Positions 1-10,593 of a stretch of 64,000 nucleotides of DNA are shown one piece after another. Where the stretch lies: NCBI GenBank assembly GCA_015680685.1, contig MNCI01022658.1, positions 289,960 through 353,959 on the forward strand, read 5' to 3'. Position 1 is the stretch's first letter; each line of letters begins with the position of its first letter. Origin of the DNA: Gnetum montanum. Lineage: Eukaryota > Streptophyta > Gnetopsida > Gnetales > Gnetaceae. The translations under genes were made by a program, and so were the position numbers. The notes under the pieces are model-generated. The model searched no databases. It was given only the letters and a program-made list of their open reading frames with translations, and had not been told where the DNA came from.

Positions 1-1414
1 GCATATAGAGCATGACTCAAGTAGTAGATGGGCACTTCCGACCCATCATCCCTCCTTTGACAAAGTAATGCTGCTAACGTTACGTCCGAAGTTGCGAGGT
101 AAATGTAAAACGGTAGATCTTTTTGTGGTGGGAAAACTATCGGTAAGTGTTGAAGTTCTTGTTTTAGGATGTCAAACGCACGCTGACAATCTTCCATCCA
201 TTTGAAATTAACCCCCTTTTTAAGCAAATGTTACATAGGGTGTAGCTTGTCAGTTAACCTCGAGATGAACCGGCGTATAAATTGTAATTGTCCTTGTAAC
301 CCACGTAATTGCTTGAGGTCTGTGGGAGACGCTAATTCGACAATGGCTTTGACCTTATCAGGGTCAACTCGTATGCCGGTTTCCGACACCACAAACCCCA
401 GCATGCGTCCAATTTTGACTCCGAATACACACTTCTTTGGGTTAAGCCGGAGATCGTATTTGGAGCATCTTTTGAGGACTAACTCCAGGTCTTCTGAATG
501 ATCCTCTGACTTTAAAGACTTGACAGCTATATCGTCAACATAGTCATTCAGTCTCCCTAAGAGGTAATCGCTAAAGATGTATGTCATGGCTCGTTGATAC
601 GTTGCTCTGGCATTTTTTAGACCAAAAGGCATCATGATGTAGCAAAAGGTGCCCCAGGGTGTCACGAACGTTGTGGTTAATTGATGTTCTAGGTTGATGC
701 AAATCTGGTTATAGCCCGAAAGCCATCCATGAAGGACAGGAGTGCATGCCCAGCTGTCGTATCAACTAGTTGGTCGATACTCGATAGTGGGAAGTTATCT
801 TTGATCGTGGCCTTGTTCAAATCTTGGAAGTCTATGCAGATGCGTATGCTTCCGGTCTTCTTTGGGACGACTACGATGTTAGATACCCAACAATCCGAGT
901 AGTCGACTGCGCGGATGAAACCAGCCTAATACAGCTTAGTGATCTCATCACGCACGGCTAGCGTGATCTCTGGCTTGATTTTTCGTACCTTTTGCCTAAC
1001 TGCTTTAATCTACGGATCTAAGATTATGTTATGCTAGATTAACCTGGGATCTAGTCCCGGCATATCTTCATATGACCATGCAAATACTGTGATGTTGTCT
1101 TGCAGGACCTGTTTTATAGAATTGTGCATTTTCTGGTCTAGCAAAGAACTGAATTTAAGTGTTTTGGCTTCACCCTTATGCGTAATGATAGACACCTCAT
1201 TGAGGAGGTCTTCGGCTATGTCCCCAGCCTCCAGGTCTAGCGTGCGCGTCGACTGTTCTAGCCATTCCGGGGATGTTTCCGACGTGGCTATGGTTACGTC
1301 GCCAAAGGGAGGGTTAATTTCCACTAGCGTAGGGTTGAATTGCCTAACTACCCTCCCATATGGGCCTGTCAAAGTTAGTGGTGTTGAAAATGTTGCGTCC
1401 ATTTGCGAATTTTC
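1..1414 (-). pseudogene. TatA-1 pol: RT domain and N-terminal RNase H (truncated by window edge)
   Basis: Reading down from 1,414, a pre-RT linker ends in a FAWSYEDMPGLDPRLI-like stretch near 1,040. Then come the RT fingers (VVVPKKTGSIRICIDF around 870), DNFPLSSIDQLVDTTAGHA around 780, a disrupted FMDGF region near 700, the palm with MPFGLKNARATYQRAM around 610, and the catalytic YVDD box at about 540. The thumb (GLQGQLQFIRRFISR) ends at a TAA near 231. RNase H then starts with FKWMEDCQRAFDILKQEL, and PIYYLSHALYA reaches base 1. Catalytic YVDD is kept. A frameshift and stops around 660-720 and the stop at 231 inactivate the ORF. The first codons after 1,414 follow a good splice acceptor, so this is probably the second exon of the polyprotein. 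Confidence 0.85.
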
Positions 1415-1827
1415 CTGCAAAATCGCCAAACGCGTAAATGATTAGGAGAAAGCATGACATAGTGTTGTCGAATGTGGAAAGCTAATTGAATTTTGAATTT
1501 TGCGAAGAGGCTATAATTAATGCTACCTGATTATGAGGCGATAAAATGTGATAGTTTAACGTCATTTCGGACAGTGGCTCATGCGATATCTGCTGCATTA
1601 ATATCTTGATTTTCGGGTTCCATTTTAGGAAAGTCCTGCTGAAATCGGATATCAAGTCGGTGATTCTCACATATAAGTAAGTGGTTTTCGGTGAGAACGG
1701 GCTACTGGCTGTCGTGAATTTGAATTCTTAGCTATTGCTGAGCAAGAGGAGAAGGAGCAGAAGATTGGAGCGTGTAGTTTGTGAAGATTCGAAGAAGTGA
1801 AGCTGCGAAAGTTCTGAAGCTGTTACA

Positions 1828-4800
1828 ATGGCATCTAAAATCATAAGGAAGAATGCAAAATTGGCCAAAATCGATGAGGTGCAAGGAAATCTGGAGCGCG
1901 TTTTGCAGGTGGTGGCTGAAGTGCGTGATCCTATGCCTTTGGCCCGGTAGGCCATTCCTTGCATGCTTATGTTGTTTTAGTGTCTATTTTTGGTAGTATT
2001 TCTTGCGTAAATGCGGATTTCAAATTATGGACCTCAGGTTAAGGCGAGGGTTTGATGGGGTTGCATCTATCGCCGTTGTCAAGGACAAACCTTGCGCTGT
2101 TGCAAGGGTTTGGGCGATTTCGGTATGCATAACTAGGCGTAGTTTGTAGGTTTTCTGTATTAATCATGCAAATGTAAATCTAGACGTTGATTTATGTATT
2201 GGGTTTTCTATACAGCGTTACGTGAAAGCCTATTCTAATTGTCTTGGATATTGTTGGGGTTTTGTGTTGTATAAACCCCATCATCCCCAATGTCCCTCCC
2301 TCGCAAACGCGGTTGCATGGGAAGGCCATATGGTTTCGAAGGGGTGTGCTGGAGTTTTTGCAGTTCTTACTGCGCAACTACAGCGTCATTGTATGGTCTG
2401 ATTTGTTTGACAATATTGCCGGTACCATTTTGGAGCAGCTCCTGGTGGGTTCTGCACAAGGGATCTTGGCTTTCCTGATAGACGGAGCCATCGACATTGG
2501 TCATCCCGAAGATCGAGAACCTAGCGCCCGAGGTTTGAGGCGTTTAGGCTAGATCTGGGAGATGGCCCAGTTTAGTTGTTACCATGCCTATAACACTCTG
2601 TTTGTGGCTCGCCATGTCTTGACTTACTTTCAGAACCCACAAGGCACTGTGTACTACTCCGGCGGGTAAGTAATTGTCTTGGCTATATTTTTACATGTCT
2701 ATTGTCTAAGTTTTGTAAAGCGTAAGATAAATCTATGTGGTATGGTGCAGGTTTTTTATCCATGAAAATAGGTTAGTTGGGGATGGTGATACATTGTCGT
2801 GGACCAAAACGGCAATAAAGGCGTTCACCTCAACTAGCAACGTACGCACCGGTGTGATGGGGCAGATTGGCTTCGACATGTGTGAGTACCCCACCCGCTA
2901 TGCTGACGCTTTTGAGAATTGCCAGAAACTTGGGTGGCTATATGATGACTGGACCCTGGATCCGCCCCTTACCGTTGAGGACGTGCAGAGGAACCTTCCG
3001 CTCTTTCCTTTGCCATTTGGATCTGGTAAGACTACTGCGTATTCTATTGTTGCGTGGTGTAGTTGTACATTGTCAGCGTTGCATAATATGGGTTTTCATT
3101 TGACCTGTGTTTCATGTTGTTCAGTCAAGGAATCCCGGGAGATTACCCTTACAATTTCTGGTCACGAGGCGAATACCGTTCTCTTCCGCTACGGTGACAT
3201 CAAGGACGCCCAATGTTGGCTCGACCACGCGGTGGCCCCAGTTGCAGTGACCACCAAGATCCAAGAAGCAAGGCTAATGCACCTATTTTTAGCCGCAACC
3301 CCTGATGTCCCCGCGAGTGAAATGCTGACCCTGGTCAACTCCTTTAACGAAAAGGCAGAGCATTTTTGCACGCGCGTGCATAACGTGCGTGTAAGTTTTG
3401 ATATTGATGCTGAGCTCTTCAAGGACCTTTTTGGCATCCCCTCTGATGGCCTTCCCATAGATGAGAAGGCAAAGAGGAGTCTTGACTGCTAGGAATGGCT
3501 GGAGGAGTGGGTAAGAGTCCCGAAGGAGCCTAAAGGGTTTCCTTGCGAAAAATTTGAACTGGGCATCGCCAAGACAATTTATCCCCTTTTCCGGGCCCGG
3601 GCCTTCCCCAAAACACTCTCGCAAAGGAAGTTCTTTTCTATAGAACAAACCCGTATTATGCGGGAGGTCTTGGAAGAAGGGACCCAGTTCAATTGGGCAA
3701 GCTATTTTGCTAAGGGACTGTGCAATAAGATGGTCAAGCTTCGTAAGAAGATTGAGTCTTGTTTCAATGTGCATTACGCCTTCTACATAGCTTACCTTCG
3801 GCGTTTTGCTGAGTTTTTAGTCATCCGAAGCAATGGGGTCTGGGTGCAACAAGACCGAGACTAGCTATCCAAACCTTAGATTACCCATATCCTCGACACT
3901 ACCCATGGGCAGGATCCGCCGGAAGGCATCAGGGAGTAACTGTCTATAACGACCAAAGGGTTAGTGGCACCTCAAGTGCGAGGCCTCGACAGTGTAAGTG
4001 GGATAATGCCTACTTACACTGGCGATGCCTCATGAGGGAAACGCCTGGCAGAAGAAATTGTAGAACCTGCAGCTCGGCGTAAAAGGCTCCATATAGCCGA
4101 GGCTTCTGCGGAGCCTGGGAGCGGCACGGGTCGAACTGTGGCAATCAGAGTTCAGCGGAGTAAGCCTCCGCCTGGTAAGCGTGAAGGCGATGTATTGAAA
4201 ACTGTATTACGCAATGTTTACTTAGTATATTTGGAATGATATATTAAACGTATTGTGATATGACCAGTGAAAATTACAGAGCAGCTGACCCCTGAAATAG
4301 GGGCAGTGGTACTAAGTCATGGGGAAGGGGCCTCAGTTTTAGAAGAAGAGGCCCCAGGTGTTAGAGTGAGTCGCGCACAGCCCCCTGTGTGTGAGGAGGC
4401 CCTAGCTACTGGAACTAGCGATGCACAGACTCATGTGCATGAAGAGGAAAAGGAGGCGGAAGACGTTGGCGAAGTTGCCACTGTCACCGGAAGAGGTAAT
4501 AAACATGTTAGAAATTTTGCAGAATTCTATTAATAATTAAAGTTTCTAACTTGATTATGCTATAGGAGAAGAAGATGCATCCACGTCCGTTGTTGTGAGC
4601 ACAGCGTGGAAAGATTTTCTTGACAAGTTCGCCTTCATGGAAGGCGTTGTCAATGATATGATCGAGCGCCTCGAGCGCGTCGAACCTGGAGCTGGTATGT
4701 TATGGCTGTAATGAGTTTGCGATATTATGATGGGATAATGTATCACCAATATTGATGATTTTTGTTTTCTGTTAGGATCTCGCCTCCGATGGGATCCCAC

Positions 4801-5908
4801 GAAGCCCATTGATTTGGACACAGTGGAGCGTCCATCCGATGGGGCAGCCGTGCCACGTCACATTTATGAGGAAATGCGTAAATGTGCGTTACACTCGACA
4901 CGCTCCTTATGGGAGAGTAGGGGTGTAAATGAAAATCTATGGAAAAGGCAGCAGAGGTCAGAGCAGAGGATTGAGTCGCTGACCAAAGAGGTCAGAGACC
5001 TGAGATCACGGTGCGAATTCCTACAGGTGCGGGAGACAGGCGATGAAGACTGGCGTACCGCTGTTATCGACTACTCCCATTATTGGACCGCCATCAAAAA
5101 CAGCATGCAAACCAGTTGGGCGTTGATAGAGCAGTGGATGCAGATAGAGCTCCTAGCTCAGAAAAGCCAGGATTGGAGGGACTATTGTGCAAGCATGTAA
5201 GAGTGGGGGCAGAAGGAAAAAGACCACAAACATCTGTATAAGCGAGAAAGCATTGCTTATCATAAACTTTATCGCGACTCTGCCGTCAAGGCTCAATCTC
5301 TGGAAGTTTTCCTGGACGTCATCGGAGCTTCAGAAGCCTTCAAGAAGTTTGAAGAGCAGGTGACTGTAAGTGCATCCCCAGAAAGGAAGATGACTCTCCC
5401 TGCGGGGCAGACTACAGTCCCTACATTCTTCCCGGACCCACCTTGCTAGACTGACGTAGAGAAAGGGAAGGTGAAGGCTGGAGCTGCCCTGGGAGATGGA
5501 GCGTGGTCTGATCTGACCAAGGATGAGATTATGGAGCACCTGTGGGCTGGCTTAGACAAGCATCCCTTTGCTGGGGAAGCAGGGCCATCGCGAGTGAGTT
5601 TATGCATGACTAAATCTAAATTTTCTAATTATATTGTCAAGTTTTATTCTTGCTAACATGTTTTCTGTATCTAGGTACCAACAGAGGACAAAGAAGACTA
5701 GCAAGCTGAGGATCCAGTACAGGAGGAAGAACGCAATGATGAAGAGCATCCCCCTATGGAGCCGGTGCTAGAACAAGGACCCCATGAAGAGGAAATTCTT
5801 TGTGAGAGAATACTTCCCAGAAGAGAAGGTCCACTAGAGGACGATCCCTTAGGACTAGAGTCGGACTTAAGGGATACTGGTGATAGTGGCAGTAGAGGAG
5901 ATGCCTAA
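1828..5908 (+). pseudogene. Antisense multi-exon accessory gene of TatA-1: FCP1/NIF-like HAD phosphatase plus unknown domain and coiled coil (broken)
   Basis: Probable exons are 1,828-1,946; 2,216-2,665; 2,751-3,025; 3,125-4,174; 4,268-4,495; 4,566-4,694; 4,776-5,592; and 5,675-5,908, with GT-AG borders. The best are GTAAGT at 2,666 with TGCAG at 2,750, and GTAAGA at 3,026 with TTCAG at 3,124; both keep frame. Exons 2-3 read as an FCP1/NIF-type HAD domain: KPILIVLDIVGVLC (motif I), then GVLEFLQFLLRNYSVIVWS, and later YNTLFV..NPQGTVYY. Motif I is D-I-V rather than DxD, and the later acidic pair is missing, so catalysis is doubtful. Exon 4 holds an unknown domain (FDIDAELFKDLFGIP, then TQFNWASYFAKGL) loosely like the 'putative plant transposon protein' family. 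Exon 7 is coiled-coil-like and the last exon is acidic. In-frame stops at about 2,223, 2,550, 3,490, 3,862, 5,198 and 5,699 make it a pseudogene. It lies wholly antisense within the element. Confidence 0.6.
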
Positions 5909-6096
5909 TTGTGGTTTACGCATAGTTTTATTGATGTGAAGTCAAGTAGTGTTTTGTGAATGACTGATAGACATGCTATAAGACCTGGTTGTTGTTTTAA
6001 ATATCAATTAATTTTTGTTCTCTTATGTTTTTATTTGCAAAACGTGAGCGTAATTGTTAAGGATTTTGCCTAAGTTATGCCGATGAAATGGAAAAG

Positions 6097-6314
6097 CTAG
6101 TTTAAGGCCATTGCGGGCCGTATGCGTAAATTGGAGACTAGTTTTAGGCCATTACGGGCCGTCACATGCGTTTGTGTACTTTGAGAACTAGTTTTAGGCC
6201 ATTGCGGGCCGTCATGAGCGTTTGCATAATCTGGAAGCTAGTTTTAGGCCATTGCGGGCCATGGTTAGTTTTAGGCCATTGCGGGCCACAACTAGTTTAA
6301 GGCTATTGCGGGCC
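6097..6314. repeat. Six-unit minisatellite with a TTTTAGGCCATTGCGGGCC core
   Basis: Units start at 6,097, 6,138, 6,188, 6,238, 6,265 and 6,292, so the spacing is 41, 50, 50, 27 and 27. The core of about 22 bases is nearly invariant. The longer units add a variable arm that usually contains a GCGT word (GCGTAAAT or GCGTTTG). The array sits downstream of the antisense gene and just inside the protease-side end of the candidate intron. Ogre-like elements often carry tandem arrays outside their coding regions. No function can be read from the sequence. Confidence 0.85.
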
Positions 6315-6560
6315 CTACGTAATGTAGAAAGCTTAATTGTTGGTAGTGTATATTTTTTGTTGTTTTTGCGTATTTGAGCTAAAGTGATCAAAAGACATGA
6401 ATGCGTACGTAACAAGAATGTAACAGCGTAAAGAAGAAATGAAAAGTGTAAACGTTGAAAATTTCTATGGTGTAAATATGCATTAAGAGAAAACGAAATG
6501 CTAATTGTAAACTGCAATAATTATTAACAAACATGATAATGTGCGTAAATGCCGTTCCGT
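6315..6560. other. Noncoding spacer between minisatellite and protease end
   Basis: AT-rich, with no coherent ORF. It contains several GCGTAA/GCGTAAA words that also occur elsewhere in TatA-1 (for example 1,432, 2,003 and 11,631). That fits its being original element sequence rather than recently inserted host DNA. Confidence 0.5.
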
Positions 6561-7538
6561 TCAACCGCTAATTTGCAATTGTTTCTTAACGGCCTTTACG
6601 TCCAGTGCTGTGTAAGGGCGGAGGGGCTTACGGTCTGACTCCTCCACGCTGCCATCCTGAAATGGCAGGTTGGCCCAGGCTAAACTGTCGTCATTGGTTT
6701 CGATTTTCTGAGGGATTTGGAGATTGTTCTGATCATCTGAGGCGTCTATCTCCGAACCCCATTCTTCCTCAATGTTGTTGACAGTTCTGGGGGTGGTTTC
6801 ATTGCCGCGTATCACGACCTCCCCTCCTGTGTAAGGTAGGTGTATTTCTAGATGTATCGGTGATGAAACCGCCCTCAGCTGGGCTAACCAGGACCTCCCT
6901 AGGATCAAGTTGAAGCTAGGCATCTCCTCGATGACTAAGAATGTGGCATCTGTTGGGAATTGCTTCCCTTCCACAAACTCGATACGCACCGTCCCTTTGA
7001 CTTGAACCCTTGCTCCATTGAACAACTTTATGTAGGTTGTCGTCGTGGGAATGATCTGGTCGACCAAACCCAACCTATCCACGATGGGATAAGGAATGAC
7101 GTTTGCAGCGGCGCCGTCGTCCACATGTACTCTCCGGATCAGGTACTGACCAACCCGAATAGTGATGAACATGGGTTCAATGGTCACCTAACCTTTCTCA
7201 GGGTCATCTTTGATGGACTCGTCATGAAAGGTCAGTGAGGTGGGCTTGGGTTGCTCAGCTTCGGAAAGAAACATGACCGCGTGCATCGCTTCCTCCTCCG
7301 CTGGTAAGCTTTCATCCACAGGTATGGATGTCAGCATACGGACCATAGCCTCACGGTGTTTTTGGGATGTCATAAGCAGGTCATAGAGGCTCAGTGTTGT
7401 ATTTTTTTGTTTTAAAGCCTGTTTAACCTGCGTAAACATGTTGAGGAGGTCCTTCTCTCGGCTAGGTTGTTTGCCTCCCTTGTCCTCTTCCATCCGGCCT
7501 AAGAGATGGATCTCTCGAGGTAGGACAGTATCAATCAA
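6561..7538 (-). pseudogene. TatA-1 gag C-terminal linker and retropepsin-like aspartic protease
   Basis: A single minus-strand frame runs from 7,538 to the TGA at 6,561, with one internal TAG at 7,188-7,190. The first 115 codons are a charged linker. The second part is a retropepsin. RRVHVDDGAAANVIP at about 7,130 is the active-site strand, with DDG in place of the usual D-S/T-G. NLILGRSWL at about 6,890 is the conserved ILGR flap-side motif of plant Ty3/gypsy proteases. The enzyme would cut the Gag-Pol polyprotein inside virus-like particles. The frame closes 13 codons after a possible splice donor at 6,599, so the visible C-terminus may be intronic read-through. Confidence 0.75.
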
Positions 7539-7592
7539 AGGGCTGTTCTCCTTCTTGCCAAGAGAAGGTGGTTGCGTTTCTATGCCTTTATC

Positions 7593-7958
7593 CTATTTCT
7601 GAGGCAGAGATGAAGGCATAGAGGCTAGGGGCCTAGGCTTAGGGAAGCCGAGCGTAGAATGGTCTTTCGTTGCGTTAACAGGTATGTCCTCTCCCTTTCG
7701 CTTGGGAGGCGATGGTTGGCTGTTTTGGTTAGAGGTTTTCCCCTGCGTGAGAGGAGCAACTTGTGGTTTTGGTGCCCTAATAATGAAGGGTGCCCTAGGT
7801 GTGGGCGCAGACGAAGCCGCAGATTGTCTGTTGCTGCGTGATTGAGGGTGTATCTTAAAAGGTGCCCGTATAATGAAGGGTGGCCTGGAGATACCACTGG
7901 CTGCCGATGAGATGGTTGCCCCCCTTTGTGAGCCGGCAGGCACACGCAAAACAAAAGG
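7593..7958 (-). other. Basic Pro/Ser-rich gag spacer of TatA-1
   Basis: Between the GHDTDSC-containing gag segment and the protease linker, a minus-strand frame shows repeated PFIIRAP-like blocks (at about 7,890, 7,790 and 7,770) in a Pro, Ser and basic context. This looks like a low-complexity part of the polyprotein with short internal duplications. Stops or frameshifts separate it from the flanking coding blocks. Confidence 0.5.
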
Positions 7959-10350
7959 CTATTTTGGTAGTCCCCTCCTCTGACTGTTCGTACTCACGAC
8001 ATTGATTGTATAAGGATTATCGTTTGCGTTCAACGGGTCCTTATATACGTGCAATGTTTGGTTTTCTGGGCATGTCGGGTTGCTATTGTCTAACTTGAGT
8101 AAACCATCATCCAGCATATGTTGAATGTCATCTTTCAACGCCCAGCAGGAATCCGTATCGTGACCACACAGCTGGTGGTAGTCACAGAAACGTTCTAGCC
8201 TGAAAGATCTCGGAACTGGTGGTTCGTTAGGTAAGGCTAAAGAAGGGTTCTTCAGCAGTTCATAATGACGTCTGTGATGCTTCAGAGCTTCCTTGGACAC
8301 CTTCTTAGGTTGAATGTGCCCTGCCCCTAATAGTTGTTTCAACAGTTCTGAATGCTTTACAGGTAGGGCCGCGTACTTTGAGCGATCTTTACGCTCAAAG
8401 TTTGGTTTTGGCTGGGGGGGCCTTTTCAGGAGCTTCCGTGTCTTGGCTGGCTTCTGCACAAGCCGTAGCCTTAGGAGGCGTCGTAGTTTCCTTCTTGTTC
8501 TTGTTCTTTGCGCCCTCATTCAGTGCAGCTACTGTCATTGTTGTCGCCTTACCTTTCTCTTTGCCCTTATTGTGAGCGTTCCTGTAGGCGACATACGCCA
8601 GGCCTTTGCTGGCCTCCGCAGCATCTTGGATGCTTCTAACTTGAGCGAAGGCCTGATGTAAAGAGTTGGGGGAAAGATAATACAGCTTTGACTTAATGAA
8701 GTCATTGACTGCTCCTTTGAATATAGCAAGTAGATGTGAATCCGCGATTGGCTCACGGATTTCACTCAAGGTAGCATTTCAATGCTATATGAACCTCTGG
8801 ACTAGTTCGAGCGGGTCTTGTTTCACCCCCATGAGCTGATCCAATGTGACTTCTGGCTTTAAGTTGTATTTAATGCAGGTCACGAATTGTGTCAGCAGCT
8901 TTTCCAAAGTTGAGATGGAAGAGCGTGGGAGGGCTCGGTACCAATCCAAATCTTTCCCTTTCAAAGACATAGCAAAGACTCGAATAATTGTGTGTGGCCA
9001 CTGTTGTAACAACAAGGATTCAGATCTAAAGGTGACCAAATGAGCGTTGGGATCTCCCTTCCCATTATACTTGGTAAAATGAGGCAAGGACATCCCTGTT
9101 GGCAACGACAACATAGGGACCGCTGAGCTGATAGGATCATCTTGGTAAAAATCCATGATCCGTACCGTGTCTGACCCAGCAACCTTAAGACACCTAACCT
9201 CCTCGGTGAGGGTTTGAATCAGTAGAAAGGCTTGATCTAGACCCGTTGCTGGAGGTGCCTGTGTAGGAGGAGCATGGGGCTGACCTGGAAAAGCTGTGCC
9301 AGGCAGTGGAAACGGTGGGATGGTTTGGCCAGTAGACGGTGGGGCGGTGATCCCTGCAGGCAGGGGGGCCTGTGAAGACCACCACCCACCAATTTGGGAA
9401 GAGAGGTTAGTCGCCATCTGCAACGCGGGATAAGGATGAGGATATTGCAGAACCATCTGTGGAGCATGCGTTGCGGGTGCCACCGAGGGTTGCACACCGT
9501 ATACCACAGACTAGTTATGTTGTGCCGAGGGGTAAGTCCACTGACTCACGGCAGGCTGGTGGACAGGTATCTGTGGCTACACAATGGCGACGATCTGTCG
9601 GGTTGGAGGGGGTGGCAACGACAAAGTTTGGATTTGACGAGTTGTGGACATGATTTGGGGTTGGATCTGCGGGATGAAATGGGGCATGGTGGTCTCTGGA
9701 ACCACCGCCGGAATGCTGAGTACATGTAGCGATGAAATAGCCCCCATGTTGTTGTGAGGTATTTGCATTTGTAGCCCGGATGGCTGCGTAGTGGCTTGTG
9801 GAATGATGGGGAAATGCGTCTGTGTGGTCATGGTTGGGTCAAGAGGAGCAGCTTCTCCGTTGAAAGGAAACAGGGGATTTACGTGCGTGTGGGGGCTCAG
9901 AGTATGGAACGAATGTTCCGACTGGGCTACCAATTCATCCTCTTCCTCCTCCCCATTCTGGGGCTCCAGCGTAGCTCGTGAAGCTTGGTCCTTGGCCATG
10001 ACCAACTGTGTTATAATTTCATGTTGATGTTTGGTCAAAGGGATAATGTCATAGGTTGTTGGAGTGAAATCGTGACCTCCTCAATGGATCATCTCAAAGT
10101 TTCTTTTTGCTTCGATCTTGGCTCAGCTAAGGGCAAGCTTTGCCTGGATCTTTACGTAGATGAAGTTGTATTCTTCAGGGGTCACGACCGTGAAAACAAG
10201 GTCTTTGCCCTGCAGTCTCAATGACCTACGCGATGGTCCCTGTGGTCCCGCTGCACCAAAAGCTGGTCTGGTGATAGCGATAGGGTTCATAGATGTGGCA
10301 CCCACATCAGCGGCGACCATGGTGGTTGTGGTTGTGTATACGGAATCCAT
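7959..10350 (-). pseudogene. TatA-1 gag (capsid/nucleocapsid), several stops and one frameshift
   Basis: The N-terminus (from 10,350) is Thr-rich, then RRSLRLQGKDLVF. The middle is Pro/Gln-rich with MTKHQHEIITQL at about 10,038. The capsid-like core at 9,190-8,785 reads MSLPHFTKYNGKGDPNAH, LKGKDLDWYRALP, then LKPEVTLDQLMGVKQDPLEL, a pattern shared by plant Ty3/gypsy Gag. It continues as TLSEIREPIADSHLLAIF. The C-terminal part carries RFCDYHQLCGHDTDSCWALK at about 8,190-8,130, a Cys/His motif typical of Tat-type Gag. Stops near 10,123, 10,083, 9,575, 9,510, 8,785 and 8,778 fit CGA/CAG-to-stop or TGG-to-TGA changes. A frame change occurs at a run of seven G at 8,414-8,420. Gag would form the particle shell. 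Confidence 0.8.
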
Positions 10351-10570
10351 TGATCAAGTGGATTAGCTATGAAAAATGACCGGATCTAATAAGCGGCTGA
10401 CAAAAAGATCGCAAATAGGCTTTCTACCCTGTAGGATTCCAAAGGAATCGTTCCTGTGACCGATTTACACCATGCGATTTGCCGTAAACTTCCCTGGAGG
10501 TATTACGTTTATGGTTTTTGGGTATAAATCGCTAATAGGGCTACCCGAAAAATACGGATCGGAGCCTAGG
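10351..10570 (-). other. TatA-1 untranslated leader
   Basis: The segment between PBS and the first gag codons on the minus strand. No ORF of note. It corresponds to the PBS-gag interval of TatA-2 (54,503-54,908), which supports its assignment as leader. Confidence 0.55.
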
Positions 10571-10587
10571 CCCTCCTTCTAGCGCCA
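10571..10587 (-). promoter_or_regulatory. Primer binding site of TatA-1
   Basis: On the minus strand TGGCGCTAGAAGGAGGG starts with the TGG that pairs with a tRNA CCA end, directly inside the LTR. TatA-2 has the same site with a few changes at 54,909-54,930. I do not assign the tRNA species. Confidence 0.65.
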
Positions 10588-10593
10588 GAAAAC

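Larger units (their letters stand above)
1415..6599 (-). other. Candidate intron between protease and RT of TatA-1
   Basis: On the minus strand the protease frame reads through ...TALD and meets GTAAAG at 6,599, a usable donor in phase 0. The RT exon begins directly after TTTTGCAG at 1,415, also in phase 0. Removing this segment would join protease to the RT linker without a frame change. Ogre-type Tat elements are known to carry a spliced intron at this position, but a far shorter one. Here the segment is 5,185 bases and holds an antisense multi-exon gene and a minisatellite. The alternative is that a foreign piece inserted between protease and RT. I found no convincing terminal inverted repeats. 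The word GCGTAAATG occurs at 1,432 and 6,543, but it is common throughout this element. Confidence 0.4.

Noticed and set aside
1432-6551. GCGTAAATG at both ends of the protease-RT segment as a 9-base target duplication of a Mutator-like element
   Set aside because: The word is common elsewhere in the element (for example near 2,003, 4,875 and 11,631), and the bases next to the two copies do not form terminal inverted repeats.
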